DNA of 64,000 nucleotides from Parvularia atlantis (GCA_943704415.1 CALSCO010002368.1:31560-95559); one strand, 5' to 3'; counted from the stretch's first letter, positions 20,690 through 30,703 are shown. Translations and numbers: made by a program. Notes: generated by a model from the letters alone, not told the origin.

Positions 20690-21691
20690 TCACACCTCGA
20701 CCGCCGCTGGCTCGGCCGCCATTGCCTCGGTCGCGGTCGTCGTGGCGGACTCGGTCGCGGCGGCTTCGGCCGGTGCCGTGTCCATCGCTGCCGTGCCGTC
20801 GCCCTCGTTGTCGTCCACGTACAGCTGCAGCTGGTCCACGCGGCTCAGCGCGGCGGCGTGCGCGTCGGCGTCCTCCTTCTCCAGCAGCGCGATCTGCTCT
20901 GCGGCCTGCGCCCGCGCGCGCTCGAGCGTCTCCTGCTCATCCGGCAGCAGCTTGGCCGGCAGGAACGGCAGCGCCGGCTTCGCCTCGGTCAGGAGGAACC
21001 CGGCCATGAGGCGCTTCTGGTTGCGCCAGACGTCCCTCTGCCGGCACGATCGCGCACACACACACACCGTCAGCACGCGGCGTGACAGTCGATGGGCGCG
21101 CGCACCGTCTCCTTGCGCCGCTGGTGGTCGGCGTTGATCGCCGCGCGCCGCTGCGCCAGCCGGTCGCGCTCGCGCTTCTCGTGCATCTCCTGGCGCTCGC
21201 GCTCGAGGCGCTCCTGCAGCTTGGCCTCGATCTCCTGCCGCTTGACGTCCTGTGCAAGCGCGCGCGAGGTTGAGCACGACGGGCTGACGGCTGAAGGCGA
21301 AGAGGCGACGCACGACGGCGGTCTTCTGCGTCTTCTCGAGCGTGCCGAGGATGACGCCAAACAGCTTGCGGCTGCGCTTCTTGGCCTGCTCGTCCATCAC
21401 CGTCACGCGCGGCTTGTGCACGACGACCGACTGCGCGGCGCCTGAGGCCACGCGGATTGCGTGCGAGAAGAGCGCACGACGAACCTGCGGCCGCTGCTGC
21501 TGCGGCGGCTCCGCCTTCTGCTGCTCCTTCTGCTGCTCCGCCTGCTGCTCCTCCTGATGCGGCGCAGGCTCCGCCTGCTGCTGCTGCTGCTGCTGGCCGC
21601 CGTTGTCCGCCTGGGCCGGCCGCGCCGGCGGCGCCACGACCTCGTCCTCGTCCTCAGCGTCGTCGGCCTCACGCTGCCTGCGCCTGGTCAT
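20690..21691 (-). CDS. Pinin-domain splicing factor
   Basis: After an N-terminal Gln/Glu-rich region, the protein carries KKRSRKLFGVILGTLEKTQK, the hallmark block of the pinin/SDK/memA domain. Highly charged helix follows, QEIEAKLQERLERERQEMHE then RDRLAQRRAAI, and then VWRNQKRLMAGFLLTEAKPA and LPFLPAKLLPDEQE. The tail is Ala/Thr/Glu-rich and ends AAVEV at 20690. Pinin is a component of the exon-junction-linked ASAP/PSAP complex that affects splicing. Two introns: about 21258-21300 and 21020-21100 (GTGCG donor, TGACG branch). The ATG at 21691 is only 20 bp from the RPC11 start on the other strand. The 3' end is 22 bp from the end of the AAA ATPase gene. Confidence 0.85.
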   Translation of the reverse strand: MTRRRQREADDAEDEDEVVAPPARPAQADNGGQQQQQQQAEPAPHQEEQQAEQQKEQQKAEPPQQQRPQVRRALFSHAIRVASGAAQSVVVHKPRVTVMDEQAKKRSRKLFGVILGTLEKTQKTAVVRRLFAFSRQPVVLNLARACTGRQAAGDRGQAAGAPRARAPGDAREARARPAGAAARGDQRRPPAAQGDGARAHRLSRRVLTVCVCARSCRQRDVWRNQKRLMAGFLLTEAKPALPFLPAKLLPDEQETLERARAQAAEQIALLEKEDADAHAAALSRVDQLQLYVDDNEGDGTAAMDTAPAEAAATESATTTATEAMAAEPAAVEV

Positions 21692-21711
21692 GATGGCGGC
21701 GATTGTCAACG

Positions 21712-22224
21712 ATGGTACGTATGCGCGCCTGCATCTGGCAGAACGCGCTCACGCCGTGTGCGGCCGTGTGCGCGCAGGTGCGCTTCTGCCCAAAGTGCGG
21801 CAACATGCTCAGCGTCGCGGGGGCCTCGTCAGCCGGCGGGACGATGTGCTTCGCGTGCAACACGTGCCCGTTCATGTACCCGATCGCGGGCCAGGCGCGC
21901 GCGCATCCGTCCGGCCGGCGCATCGAGCCGACGTCTGATGCGCACGCCAGCTGTCGGACCGCACGGACTTTGAGCGCAAGAAGGTCGACGACGTGCTGGG
22001 CGGCGAGTCGGCCTGGGAGAACGTCGACTCGACGGAGGGTGCGATGCGCCCGCCCGTGCGCCTACCGTGGCTCAGTCGCGCCTCGCCGGCGCCTCGCAGC
22101 GCGCTGCCCCAAGTGCGCCCACGACCGCGCCTACTTCATGCAGATCCAAATCCGCTCGGCCGACGAGCCCATGTCGACCTTCTACAAGTGCTGCAAGTGC
22201 GGCGCGCAGTGGCGCGAGGGGTGA
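21712..22224 (+). CDS. POLR3K: RNA polymerase III subunit RPC11/RPC10 (POLR3K)
   Basis: Exon 1 is just the ATG at 21712-21714, followed directly by a GTACGT donor. It splices after 21777 to VRFCPKCGNML, giving the conserved start MVRFCPKCGN. Two zinc ribbons are complete: C-x2-C...CNTCPF, and CPKCAHDRAYFM...YKCCKCGAQW. The TFIIS-like acidic hairpin RSADEPM, which drives RNA cleavage and termination by Pol III, is intact. VDDVLGGESAWENVDST matches the linker of this subunit closely. Intron 2 (21895-21950) has a GC donor. Length (about 105 residues) is normal for the family. Confidence 0.95.
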   Translation: MVRMRACIWQNALTPCAAVCAQVRFCPKCGNMLSVAGASSAGGTMCFACNTCPFMYPIAGQARAHPSGRRIEPTSDAHASCRTARTLSARRSTTCWAASRPGRTSTRRRVRCARPCAYRGSVAPRRRLAARCPKCAHDRAYFMQIQIRSADEPMSTFYKCCKCGAQWREG

Positions 22225-22353
22225 TCGCGGTCGCAGCCGTGCCGTGCCGTGCCATGCCGGCCCGTGCAGGAACGGGTCGGGCACAGACACAGAGAGCAGA
22301 GTGCGCCGGCGCACTGTACTAGTACACTTTGTTCACACAGATCTCGCGCGCGG
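22225..22353. other. Tandem intergenic region with a 12-bp palindrome
   Basis: This 129-bp gap contains TGTACTAGTACA (22315-22326), a perfect palindrome built from two GTAC cores. It sits about 90 bp after the RPC11 stop and 27 bp before the next ATG. It may be a 3'-end or promoter signal. No gene is seen. Confidence 0.4.
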
Positions 22354-23754
22354 ATGCCGTCGCTCGTCGGCCGCATCCAGGCGCTCGTCATGATCGCCGT
22401 CCAGCTGGCGCTGGGCGGCTTCCTGGCCGTGGCCGTGAGCGCGACGCTGCTGCTGCAGTTCGTCTCGGGCCCGGCGCGGTTCTGTAGCCGCAAGAACCGC
22501 GACCATCGTGCGCCCGCCGCGCCCGAGCCGCGTCGCGATCCCCTGCCTGATGCGCCCCGCGCCGCAGTCGCCAAGGTGCTGCAGGACCCGAAGCTTGGCA
22601 CCCACGGCTTTGTGACGTCGCAGGGCGTGCGTCTGCACTACGTCGAGCTGGGCGACCGCAGCAAGCCGCTGATGCTGTGCGCGCTGCCGTCTGGGACGCA
22701 CGTGAACGCACGTGACGCGCGCGTCGGCCCGCGCGCAGGTTCATCCACGGCTTCCCCGAGTTCTGGTACATGTGGCGCCGGCAGATGCAGGACTTTGCCG
22801 GCACGCACCATTGCGTCGCGTTCGACATGCGCGGCTACAACGACTCGGAGAAGCCGCCGGGCGTGCACAACTACGCGCGCGACGTGCTCGTGGAGGACGT
22901 GCGCCAGGTGATCGTCCAGCTCAAGCACTCACGCGCCACACTCGTCGCACACGACTGGGGGGGCATCGTCGCCTGCAACTTTGCCGCCGACCGCCCCGAC
23001 ATGGTCGAAAAGCTCATCCTCACCAACACGACCTACTCGCCGGCCTTTGCGCGCGTCCTCGCCACGCCGGGTGCGTCGGGCGCGCGCGGTGCCGCTGCCC
23101 TCGCCCTGCTGACATCGCGCTGCTGCCCGTGCGCGGCCCTTCAGCCCAGCTGAGCAAGGTGCGCGGCAGTCCGCGGCACGCGAAACGCGACACGCTGACG
23201 CGACGGCGCGCGCAGTCTTGGTACATCTTCATGTTCCAGCTGCCGAGGCTGCCGGAGCTCGCGCTCACCAACAGCGACGGCCGCGCGCTCTCGGGCATGT
23301 TCAAGAAGAGCCACTCGCGCGAGGACATCGAGCTGCTCAAGTTTGGTGCGCCGTCGCCGTCGCCGTCACCAGTCTCTGTACCGATTGCGCGCATCGCAGC
23401 CTTCCTCAAGCCCGGCGCGTGCACGAGCGCGCTCAACTTCTACCGCGCCCTGCTGCGCATCACGCCGAGCCGGCTGAGCGGCCCGGAGCCCGTGCGCAAG
23501 ATCACCGTGCCGACGCTCCTCGTCTGGGTGCGCGCGGCCGGCCCAGCCGCCCGCGCCCTTTCGCATCGCTCACGCGCAACAACGCCGCACCGCCGCAGGG
23601 CAAGAAGGACTTTGCGCTCGGCCTGCCCGTCGCCGAGAGCTTCCGCACGTTTTGCGACAATCTGCAGCTCGTGTACCAGCCGGAGGCGACGCACTGGGTC
23701 GTGGCGGAGCAACCCGAGGCGCTGACGCAGGAGATGCGCCGCTTCGTCAAGTGA
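22354..23754 (+). CDS. Membrane-anchored epoxide-hydrolase-like alpha/beta hydrolase
   Basis: The N-terminus MPSLVGRIQALVMIAVQLAL forms a signal-anchor helix, as in EPHX3/EPHX4. The spliced core reads LHYVELGDRSKPLMLFIHGF and continues PEFWYMW, with the oxyanion motif HGFPEFW. DMRGYNDSEKP follows, then the nucleophile elbow HDWGG, where Asp is the attacking residue. The C-terminal EATHWVVAEQPE supplies the catalytic His. A microexon of about 14 nt (near 23146-23159) joins the cap region. The stop is at 23754. The family hydrolyses lipid epoxides at the ER or plasma membrane; haloalkane-dehalogenase-like activity is an alternative. The introns have GTGCG donors and CTGAC branch motifs. Confidence 0.85.
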
Positions 23755-23853
23755 CATGTGCGTGCGTGCCAGTACGTAAGACAATGCGTGAGTGAGTGTG
23801 CGTGTGGGTGTGCGTGAGGTGCATGTGAAGTGAAGTGAGGTGAGGGTGGCCGG

Positions 23854-26552
23854 TCAAACGAGCTTGAGCGGCGCCGTGAGCGACTTCATGCGGCGGTGCG
23901 CGGTCGGGGCGGCCTCGGCTTCCTCGCTCACGCTTGCGAGCGGCGCGCCCGGCGCGGCCTCATGCGCCAGCTCGATCGGGATCACCGTCGTCGACGTGCG
24001 CCGGCGCAGCATCGCCACCGTGGCCGTCTTGCTGGGACCCGCGGCGACCTGGGCCATGACCTGGGGCTGCGTCGTCGTCGGCGCACCGGCGCTCGTGTTA
24101 TGCTCGTAGTGGTCGTGCGCCCAGTAGCAGTACGCGGCGCGACCGAGCGAGATGACGACGAGCACAGCGCAAAACGCCAGCAGCGTCGCGTTGAACTGCA
24201 CCGATGCGCGGCACGCCGCCACGAAGCCGTCAAAGACAGGGTCGACCGTGAGGACCACGCCCGTGAGCACTTGCGCCACGCGCGTCTCGTTGACCTGCAG
24301 CAGCGTTGGCGAGACGCGCGGCAGGCGCACGGTGAGCAGCGGCAGGGTCAGGTTTTGGATGCGTCCGAGCGGCAGCTTGTCCAGGCCGAGCAGGCAGCGC
24401 ACGAGGTCTTCAGCCGGGTTGAGGATGATCGGGTCGATGTGCTCAGTCACGACGCGCAGCAGGTTGCGGATCTCGCTCTCGATAAAGTCCGTCGTGGCCT
24501 CGACGCTGTCCAGGAACGCGGCCGACTCGCCCAGCTTGCTGTTGATCGACGTCTCGAGCCCGGCCAGCGCCGCGTTGGCGTCGCGCACGTACGCGCCCAC
24601 GCTCGCGTTCACGCGCGCGTCGTAGTCGAGCGCGACCTGGCGCGACCACGCCGCCGTGGCCTCGACTGCGCTCTGGCGGTAGTGCGCCCGCGCCTGCTCG
24701 CCGCCGACGATCATGAGGCTGAACACGACCACACCGAGCACGGCGACCAGCAGGCAGTACATGAAAGGCGCGTGCCTGGGCATGCGTCTGCTCAGCGGTA
24801 TAACCGCAGCAGCGGGTGCGCGCGGGACGCACCAGACGTGCTCGCGAAACACGGTCACGGCGCGCCGCAGCCGCAGACTTGGCGTGACGCGCTGCACCAC
24901 CCAGCCGCCGGCCGCCTCGGTCCACCACGCCGACCAGCGCGCGCGCCACGTCGCTGCGTCGGCGCTGCCGCCGTCGCCCGACCGCGCGCCGACCGCGGCC
25001 TGCCAGCGGCGCTCCTCGTCCACGGCAAAGTACGCGTCCCAAGCAACCTGTGCCGCGACGGCCAGCGCCACGAGTGCGATAGCAGCGTAGACGCCCACAA
25101 CGAGCGCGTCGACCGCGCGGTCGACCGGGGCGTAGTCGATCGAGGCGCAGAACGTGATGTTGGCCGGCGCGGGCGTCGGCAGCGTGTCGTCGCCGATGTA
25201 GTACTGCGAGGCGGGTGAGGCAGCGCGAAGGGGCGGCAGCAGCGGCGCACCTGCTTGCGGTTCGCGTTGGCGCGCAGCAGGTCCTGGTAGACGCTCGTCT
25301 CGAGCAGACCCGACACGACGTATGTGTACAGCAGGTTGCTCACGCTGCAAGGCGCGCGCAGCGCGTCAGCCGGGGCACGACGGTGCAGCCCGCGACGCAC
25401 AAGCTCGAGGGCGACTCGACCACGATGATCGACGGCGTCGGGATGACGACCGTCGGGACGGGCGGGAAGGCGGGCATGGCCGGAATGGTCGGGATGGTGC
25501 CGCCGAAGAAGCCCACGAACGCGTTAAGGCCGCTCAGAAACGCGTTAAGGTCGTTCTGCGACTGCTGCAGCTGGCTCTGGAGCGTGCCCTGGACCTGGCG
25601 CAGGCTCTGGGTGAACGACGAGAGCTGCGCGTTGGCGACCTGCTGGCCCTTCTGCGTGGCCAAGTTAACGGCCGACGAGACGACGGTCGTGCCCGCGTCG
25701 GTGTAGCACAGCCAGCGGCGCTGTGTGTGAGCCGCGGTGAGCGGCAAGGTGGGCACAACGTCGCGGCGCAGCCGCACCAGGCGGAACTGCAGCAGCGCCT
25801 TGAGCAGGTCGACGAGCAGCTCGCTGCCCTGGACGGCGGCGGCAAAGCCGGCGTCGACCGAGCGGTTGACGACGCCGGCGATGGCCTCGTTGACGCCGCG
25901 CGCTGCAAAGTACCTGTGCGCCGCGCGCGCGCGCGGTGAGACCCTCCACGAGACGTGTTGCTCACGCGGCCGACGCACGGCACGGTCGCAGTCACGTTCG
26001 CCGCCGTCTGCACGCCGACGCACGCCGCGCCGACGATCTCTTTGACGTGCTCGGCCTCGCGGCGGACCTTTCCCGCGCACGGTGCGCGTCAGCGAGCCGC
26101 AGCGTGCCATCGCACTGGCAGCGCACCGTCGCCGCGATCTGCGCCAAGCCGAGGATGTGCAGCAGCAGCAGGAAGACGACGATCGTGAACGGCGTGCGCG
26201 CGAGCCGCGCGACGAAGCCGGCCTCGATGCGCGCGTCGCGCGGCAGCGTCGCCTCTGCGCCACCCGGAGCCGCGGCCCGCACGGGCACGTCGTACGCCGG
26301 CGGCGGCGTCACATCGCGCTCGGCGGCGCGTCGCGGGCGGGTTGCGGTCGCGGTCGCAGGCGCAGCGGGCGGCGTGGGCGTCGCGCCGGCCGTGTACAGC
26401 GGCGGCGGGGTCTCGTCGCGCCGGCCGGGCGCGAGCATCGGGTTCTTGCCACTGGGACCCGCGGTGCCGCGCGGGCTGTGCAGGTTGAGCTTGCCGAAGA
26501 GGTCGGGCACAAAGGAAGCGCTGCTGCTGTTGCTGTTGCTGCCGGCGGGCAT
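23854..26552 (-). CDS. Four-TM protein with two large ectodomain loops, PRM1-like layout
   Basis: From MPAGSN at 26552 there is a Pro/Ala-rich cytosolic N-terminus of about 125 residues. TM1 (FTIVVFLLLLHILGLAQIA) leads into a long extracellular loop with several cysteines and heptad-like stretches (VQGTLQSQLQQSQNDLNAFL, then VGFFGGTIPTIPAMPAF). TM2 (VVGVYAAIALVALAVAAQV), a charged cytosolic loop, and TM3 (YCLLVAVLGVVVFSLMIVG) follow. A second ectodomain of about 240 residues has N-glycosylation sites (NLT, NET, NAT). TM4 (LLAFCAVLVVISLG) precedes a cytosolic tail ending APLKLV. The layout matches fungal PRM1, which acts in gamete membrane fusion; prominin and tweety proteins have five TMs. 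Sequence similarity is too weak by eye to be certain. Several introns interrupt the first loop. Confidence 0.55.
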
Positions 26553-27158
26553 GGGCCGCGGGCCGGCGGGGTGCGGCGCGGCGGCATCGGCTAGTGCCGC
26601 CACGTGGTGCGAGGCGCTGTCAACAACAACAACGCAGGCAAGGAAAAAAGCCCGCGACGCACCTGGAGGAAGCGTCACGGTGACGGCTGTGCCCGCGACC
26701 GACTGGCGGCGTGCGAGCAGGCGAGTGCCGGCGCGCGTGGCGGCGACGCGGTCCATGGCGCAGAGGGGGCGGGGTTGCGCACTCTGCGACGCAAATTGGA
26801 CGCTAGGGGCTAGCGCTAGACCGGCCAATGGGGCGCAGCGCGAGGTGCTGATTGGTGGAGCCGCAAATGCCGGCCAACGCGACGCGACGTGTTGCGTGTG
26901 CTGCGACGCGGGGTGCAAGCTCAGCAGCACCTAGTCGCGTCCGCGGCACACCGCAATGCCGCAAACATGCAACAGTGTGTGCGCCTGCAAGCTACCCCTG
27001 TCGTGCGCGCCGGGCGTGCGGCGCGGGCCGCTGCTGCCCCATGCCGTCCGCAGGTGAAACAGGTGCGAGGCGCTAACTCAACCGAGTGAACTGAACCCAA
27101 AGAAGCCAGGTCGGCCAGGCATATTGCCCTCCGCAGCGGCCCCTCCCAGCCGCGTCGC
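26553..27158. promoter_or_regulatory. Divergent intergenic region (606 bp) with paired CCAAT boxes
   Basis: This is the longest gap between divergent genes here, between the four-TM gene and the Mei2-like gene. CCAAT on the + strand (26825-26829) and its inverted form ATTGG (26851-26855, reading CCAATCA on the other strand) stand 21 bp apart, a classical NF-Y arrangement. A palindromic GCTAGCGC-like cluster precedes them at about 26805-26818. No ORF with coding character was found. Confidence 0.5.
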
Positions 27159-28308
27159 ATGCCAAAGCCGGCCCCGCCGCCGGCCGCCACCCCCGCGCCC
27201 CCGCTGGCCACGGCAAGACCGCAGGCCGAGCCCGCCCAGCCACGTGCGCGCCCGCTAGCGCCGCCGAGTCATGCTTAACTGACCTCGAGATTCGATGCAG
27301 ATGCCGCGCCTGCATCGCCGTCGCCTCTGGCCGCCGCCCCCACCCGGGCCCCGACGCCCCCGGCGCCCCCGGCGGCTGCAGCGGGCGGCTCACCACGCGC
27401 CGTGCGCCCGACGCTGACGGAGCGCCCGCCCGACCCGCGCGGTGTGTGTGTGATGCGCTCTCGTTTCGCGTGGTGGCTGAAGCATCGATCGTGCAGCGCA
27501 TGCGCCCCGACCGCGCCCGTCCTCGCCCACGCGGCCGCAGCCGACGGCCCTCGGCCGCGACCTCAACACGCTCATCCCGTCGATGATGGCGTACTACGAG
27601 CTGCCGCAGATCGCGCCCGTGCTCGGCCCGCTCGTGCCCGCGACGCCGCCGCCCTTCGTCGTGCGCCCGCCACCGCCGCGCCCGCGCGTGGACCTGCCCG
27701 GCATCATCCGCTCGCCGCGCCCGCTGCCGGTCCTGCACCCGCCGACCGCAGCTGTGAACGTGCCTGCCCCGCGGCCCCGCCCCGCTGCGCCACCTGAGCC
27801 GACGCCCGAGCCGAAGGCCGAGCCGAAGGCCGAGCCGCAGCCGCAGCCCGAGCAGCCCATCGCCGACGCGCAGCTTGACATGCAGCTCGCAACCGACGCG
27901 CAGCCCGACGCGCAGCCCGACGCGCAAGAGAGCGATGAGCAACGACGCGACCGCCGCAACCGCTCGCGCCGCCGCCGCGGCCGCCGTGCGTCCGTCGCCG
28001 ACAGCGTGACCGGCGATATCGCCGAGAGCGCGGTCGAGGGCGCGGTCAATGTCGACGGCGGAGGCGAGGGCGGGAACCGCGATGCCGAGGCCGACGGCGG
28101 CGAGCCGCCCGGCGACGAGTATTCGCAGGCGCTGGACGGCTACAACAACGAGAACGACTACGCGAGCAGCGTGGGCGATGCAAGCGAGTGGTACCCGGCC
28201 CGCTACAGCAACACGGTCTACGTGCCCGTGCCGTACGGCTCAATGTGGATCGACGGGCAGGCGGTCTTTGTGCCGATGAGCCCAATGCTGCGCACGCCCA
28301 TGCCGATG

Positions 28309-28341
<33 letters not shown>

Positions 28342-29323
28342 CCGCTGCCGCTGCCGCTGTCGCTGCCGCTGCCGCCGCCGTCGCCACAGATGCCGTACGG
28401 CACGCCGCCGCCATACACGTCGCCGACGTCGGCCATCCTCGCGCCTGCGCCGACGCCCGCCTCGTCCTCGACCGCGCCGTCGCCGCCGAGCGCCCGCGAG
28501 GCCCTGCAGCTGCTCGAGAAGGACCCGCACCCGCCCGCGCTCGAGGTCGACATCCCGGCCGTGCTCAACGGCACGGAGCAGCGCACGACGGTCATGATCC
28601 GCAACGTGCCCAACCGCGTGGCTCCGGTGCGACGCGCGACCTCGTGTCTTGTTCTGCGGCTGACACGGGGAGGCGCACAGGTCCAGCTGCGCGAGTTCCT
28701 CGACAGCTACATCCGCGACGGCTACGACCTCGTGCGCCGTCCCATTTTCGCAGGCACGCTGAGACACGCTGAGCTGCGGCCGCAGATGTATCTGCCGATG
28801 GACTTCCAGCGCGGCAACAACTTTGGCTACTGCTTCGTCAACCTGGTCCACCCGCGGTACGCTTTCCGCCTTCGTAGCATGTGGACTGCCCGCTCACGCT
28901 CGGCGCAGCGTTGTCGTGCCGCTGATCGACTTCATGATGGGCAAGCGCTGGCCAAGCACGCCCTCGCGCAAGGTGTGCCACATCAACTACGCGCGCATCC
29001 AGGGCCGGCAGGCGCTCTGCGAGCACTTTATGCTCGAGACCAAGTGCGCGCGCTGTCTACGGGACGTGCGCGGCGACCCGCTGCTCACGCGCCGTCGCAG
29101 GCTGATGGAAATCGCCAACCCGGACTGGCGCCCGGTCATCCTGGGCTCGCCGCGCGCCCGCCCGTCCTCGCGCTCGTCTGTGCGCCGGGGCGGCGGCAGC
29201 AGCGCGTCGCACGCGTCGTCGTCGTCGTCGTCGCAGTCGCGCCGATCGTCCGTCACCGACAGCAGCGACAACGCAAGCAGCGGCCACAGCGCGGGTGACG
29301 GTTGTGCGGCGGCGGAGGCGTGA
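27159..29323 (+). CDS. Mei2-like RNA-binding protein (C-terminal Mei2 RRM)
   Basis: A long Pro/Ala-rich N-terminal half contains an Arg-rich patch (RRDRRNRSRRRRGRR), an acidic stretch, and a Met-Pro repeat (about 28300-28340). The C-terminal third is the Mei2-type RRM: TTVMIRNVPNR, LREFLDSYI, then YLPMDFQRGNNFGYCFVNLV. It continues with PLIDFMMGKRWP, SRKVCHINYARIQGRQALCE, and HF. In fission yeast and plants this RRM drives meiotic RNA regulation; amoebae also have Mei2-like genes. Only this one RRM was recognised. Introns cut the RRM at about 28618-28680, 28735-28785 and 28870-28910. The start at 27159 is the first ATG of an exon rich in Pro and Ala and is less certain. Confidence 0.85.
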
Positions 29324-29483
29324 TCAGCTAGCGGCACAACAAGCCGAGAAAAAAAAAAGGTAGCAAGACACGAGATAATGCGTTGCCTTTGTGGGGGCCA
29401 GTACGTGTACTTGTGAGTGTGTGAGCGGTCTGGGCGGCTGCGTGTGTCGCCCTAACAAATACAACTGTGTGAGTACCGCGCGG
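29324..29483. other. Convergent intergenic region, 160 bp
   Basis: Holds a run of 10 A (about 29348-29357) and two GTAC cores inside CCAGTACGTGTACTTG (29398-29413). The ten-mer GCCAGTACGT recurs in the convergent gap at about 23768-23777. No gene seen. Confidence 0.5.
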
Positions 29484-30200
29484 CTACCTTGTGTGGCGGC
29501 CGCCTCGCGCGGCCACACGCTCGAGCGGCGTCCGCCCGTCCAGCCCGTCCTCAAACTGCAGCATGTCCAAGTAGTACTGCAGCTGCAGCACGGCCGACTC
29601 GTTGTCAAGGAAGCGCCGCAAGCGGGCCTTGCGCACGCCGCGCTCGGCGAGGATGTCCCGCGCGGCCGACGTCGAGAACTGCTCGTTGACGAGCAGTATC
29701 GAGGCAATCGGCACGCGCGTCTCGGGCTGTTGCAGCAGCTGCAGGAAGCGCAGCGTTTTGAGGCACTGGCTCGACTCGAGCTGGCCCTCGACGGTGATCG
29801 GGTAGCCGACGACGACGCCGCGCACACCGTTCTGCGCAAAGACAACGCGCAGCACCGCTGAGGCCGCGGCCGCGCATCGCGTCAGCGCAGCCCCCCACAC
29901 ACGCACGCAGCACGTGCAATGCGCGTGCACACCGGCCAGCTGCCGCGAGCCGTCGGCCGAGCGCGTGGGCAGCTGCCCGCGGTACGCCATCGCGACGGCC
30001 TGCATCGGGTCGGCGAGGGCGAGCCCAACATGCTCGTCGCCCACGTCGAGCGCCGCGACGACCTCGGGCGCCGGATGCGCGCGCGCAAACGCCTCGACCG
30101 TGCGCAGCGGCAGCCCGCGCTTGGTCCGCGCCACGCTCGCGGCCAGGTCCGGCGGGAACGCGTTGCGCAGCAGTGCAATGCGTGCTCGCAGCGTCGTCAT
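29484..30200 (-). CDS. YqgF/RuvX-like RNase H-fold protein
   Basis: The N-terminal exon gives EVVAALDVGDEHVGLALADP, matching the first Asp-containing strand of YqgF proteins (DxGxxxxGxAxSDP). After an intron (about 29930-29862) come GVRGVVVGYPI and LVNEQFSTSAARDILAERG. The latter corresponds to the family's DERxST/SxxA motif, but with Asn in place of the acidic first residue. The C-terminal extension of about 50 residues ends GGRHTR at 29484. Bacterial members process 16S rRNA ends or act as Holliday junction resolvases; eukaryotic copies are usually organellar. No clear transit peptide is visible. The altered DE motif may reduce catalysis. Confidence 0.75.
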   Translation of the reverse strand: MTTLRARIALLRNAFPPDLAASVARTKRGLPLRTVEAFARAHPAPEVVAALDVGDEHVGLALADPMQAVAMAYRGQLPTRSADGSRQLAGVHAHCTCCVRVWGAALTRCAAAASAVLRVVFAQNGVRGVVVGYPITVEGQLESSQCLKTLRFLQLLQQPETRVPIASILLVNEQFSTSAARDILAERGVRKARLRRFLDNESAVLQLQYYLDMLQFEDGLDGRTPLERVAARGGRHTR

Positions 30201-30221
30201 GCAAGCGAACTTCGAGCGGTC

Positions 30222-30703
30222 ATGGATCTGAGTGCGTTTGCGGCCGCATCCGAGGCAGTGGCCGACGGGCGACCGAGCGCGGCGGCCGTGTTTGCGCAGC
30301 AGCTGCTGGGCACGGTCAACGACGCGGACCTGGAGGCGATCGCGGCGACGCAGGGCAAGACGTGCGCCGATGCACGCGGATGAAGATGCGCGTGCTCGAG
30401 ACTCACGCGCGCGCGGTCGTGCCCAGCCTCTTCGCGTTCCGCCGCACGAACCAGCTCCTCGGCACGTTCAACGAGTTTAGCGCGAAGCGGTACCAGGGCG
30501 TGCACAAGGAGTTCGAGGGGCACGTGCGCATGCTCGCCGCGATGAAGGCCGACCTCGACTCGATCTTCAGGCGCATCCGGTGCGCGGCCCCCGGCCCCGC
30601 CCGCGTCGCTCACGTGACGCGCGCGCGCGCCCTGCGCAGCGTTCTGCAGGCCAAGCTGGCCAAGCAGTACCCGAAGGCGTTCGAGGAGGTGTCGCGGGCG
30701 TGA
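30222..30703 (+). CDS. KXD1: KxDL-motif protein (KXD1, BORC/BLOC-1-related subunit)
   Basis: The joined exons read FRRTNQLLGTFNEFSAKRYQ, then FEGHVRMLAAMKADLDSIFR and RIR, followed by LQAKLAKQYPKAFEEV. MKADLDSIFRRIR carries the signature Lys-x-Asp-Leu motif. The N-terminal exon MDLSAFAAASEAVADG is helical and short. KXD1 is part of BORC, which links lysosomes to Arl8 and kinesin. Length (about 125 residues) is close to the family norm. Two short introns: about 30363-30400 and 30580-30645. The ATG is 21 bp from the ATG of the divergent YqgF-like gene. Confidence 0.87.

Noticed and set aside
23896-25218. Long Arg-rich open frame on the + strand opposite the four-TM gene
   Set aside because: It is an antisense shadow caused by high GC and biased codon use. 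The minus strand has TM segments and glycosylation sites, while this frame is only Arg/His/Ala-rich.
27400-27800. Alternative overlapping open frames on both strands near the Mei2-like N-terminus
   Set aside because: They lack conserved motifs; the chosen frame connects through standard splice sites to the RRM.
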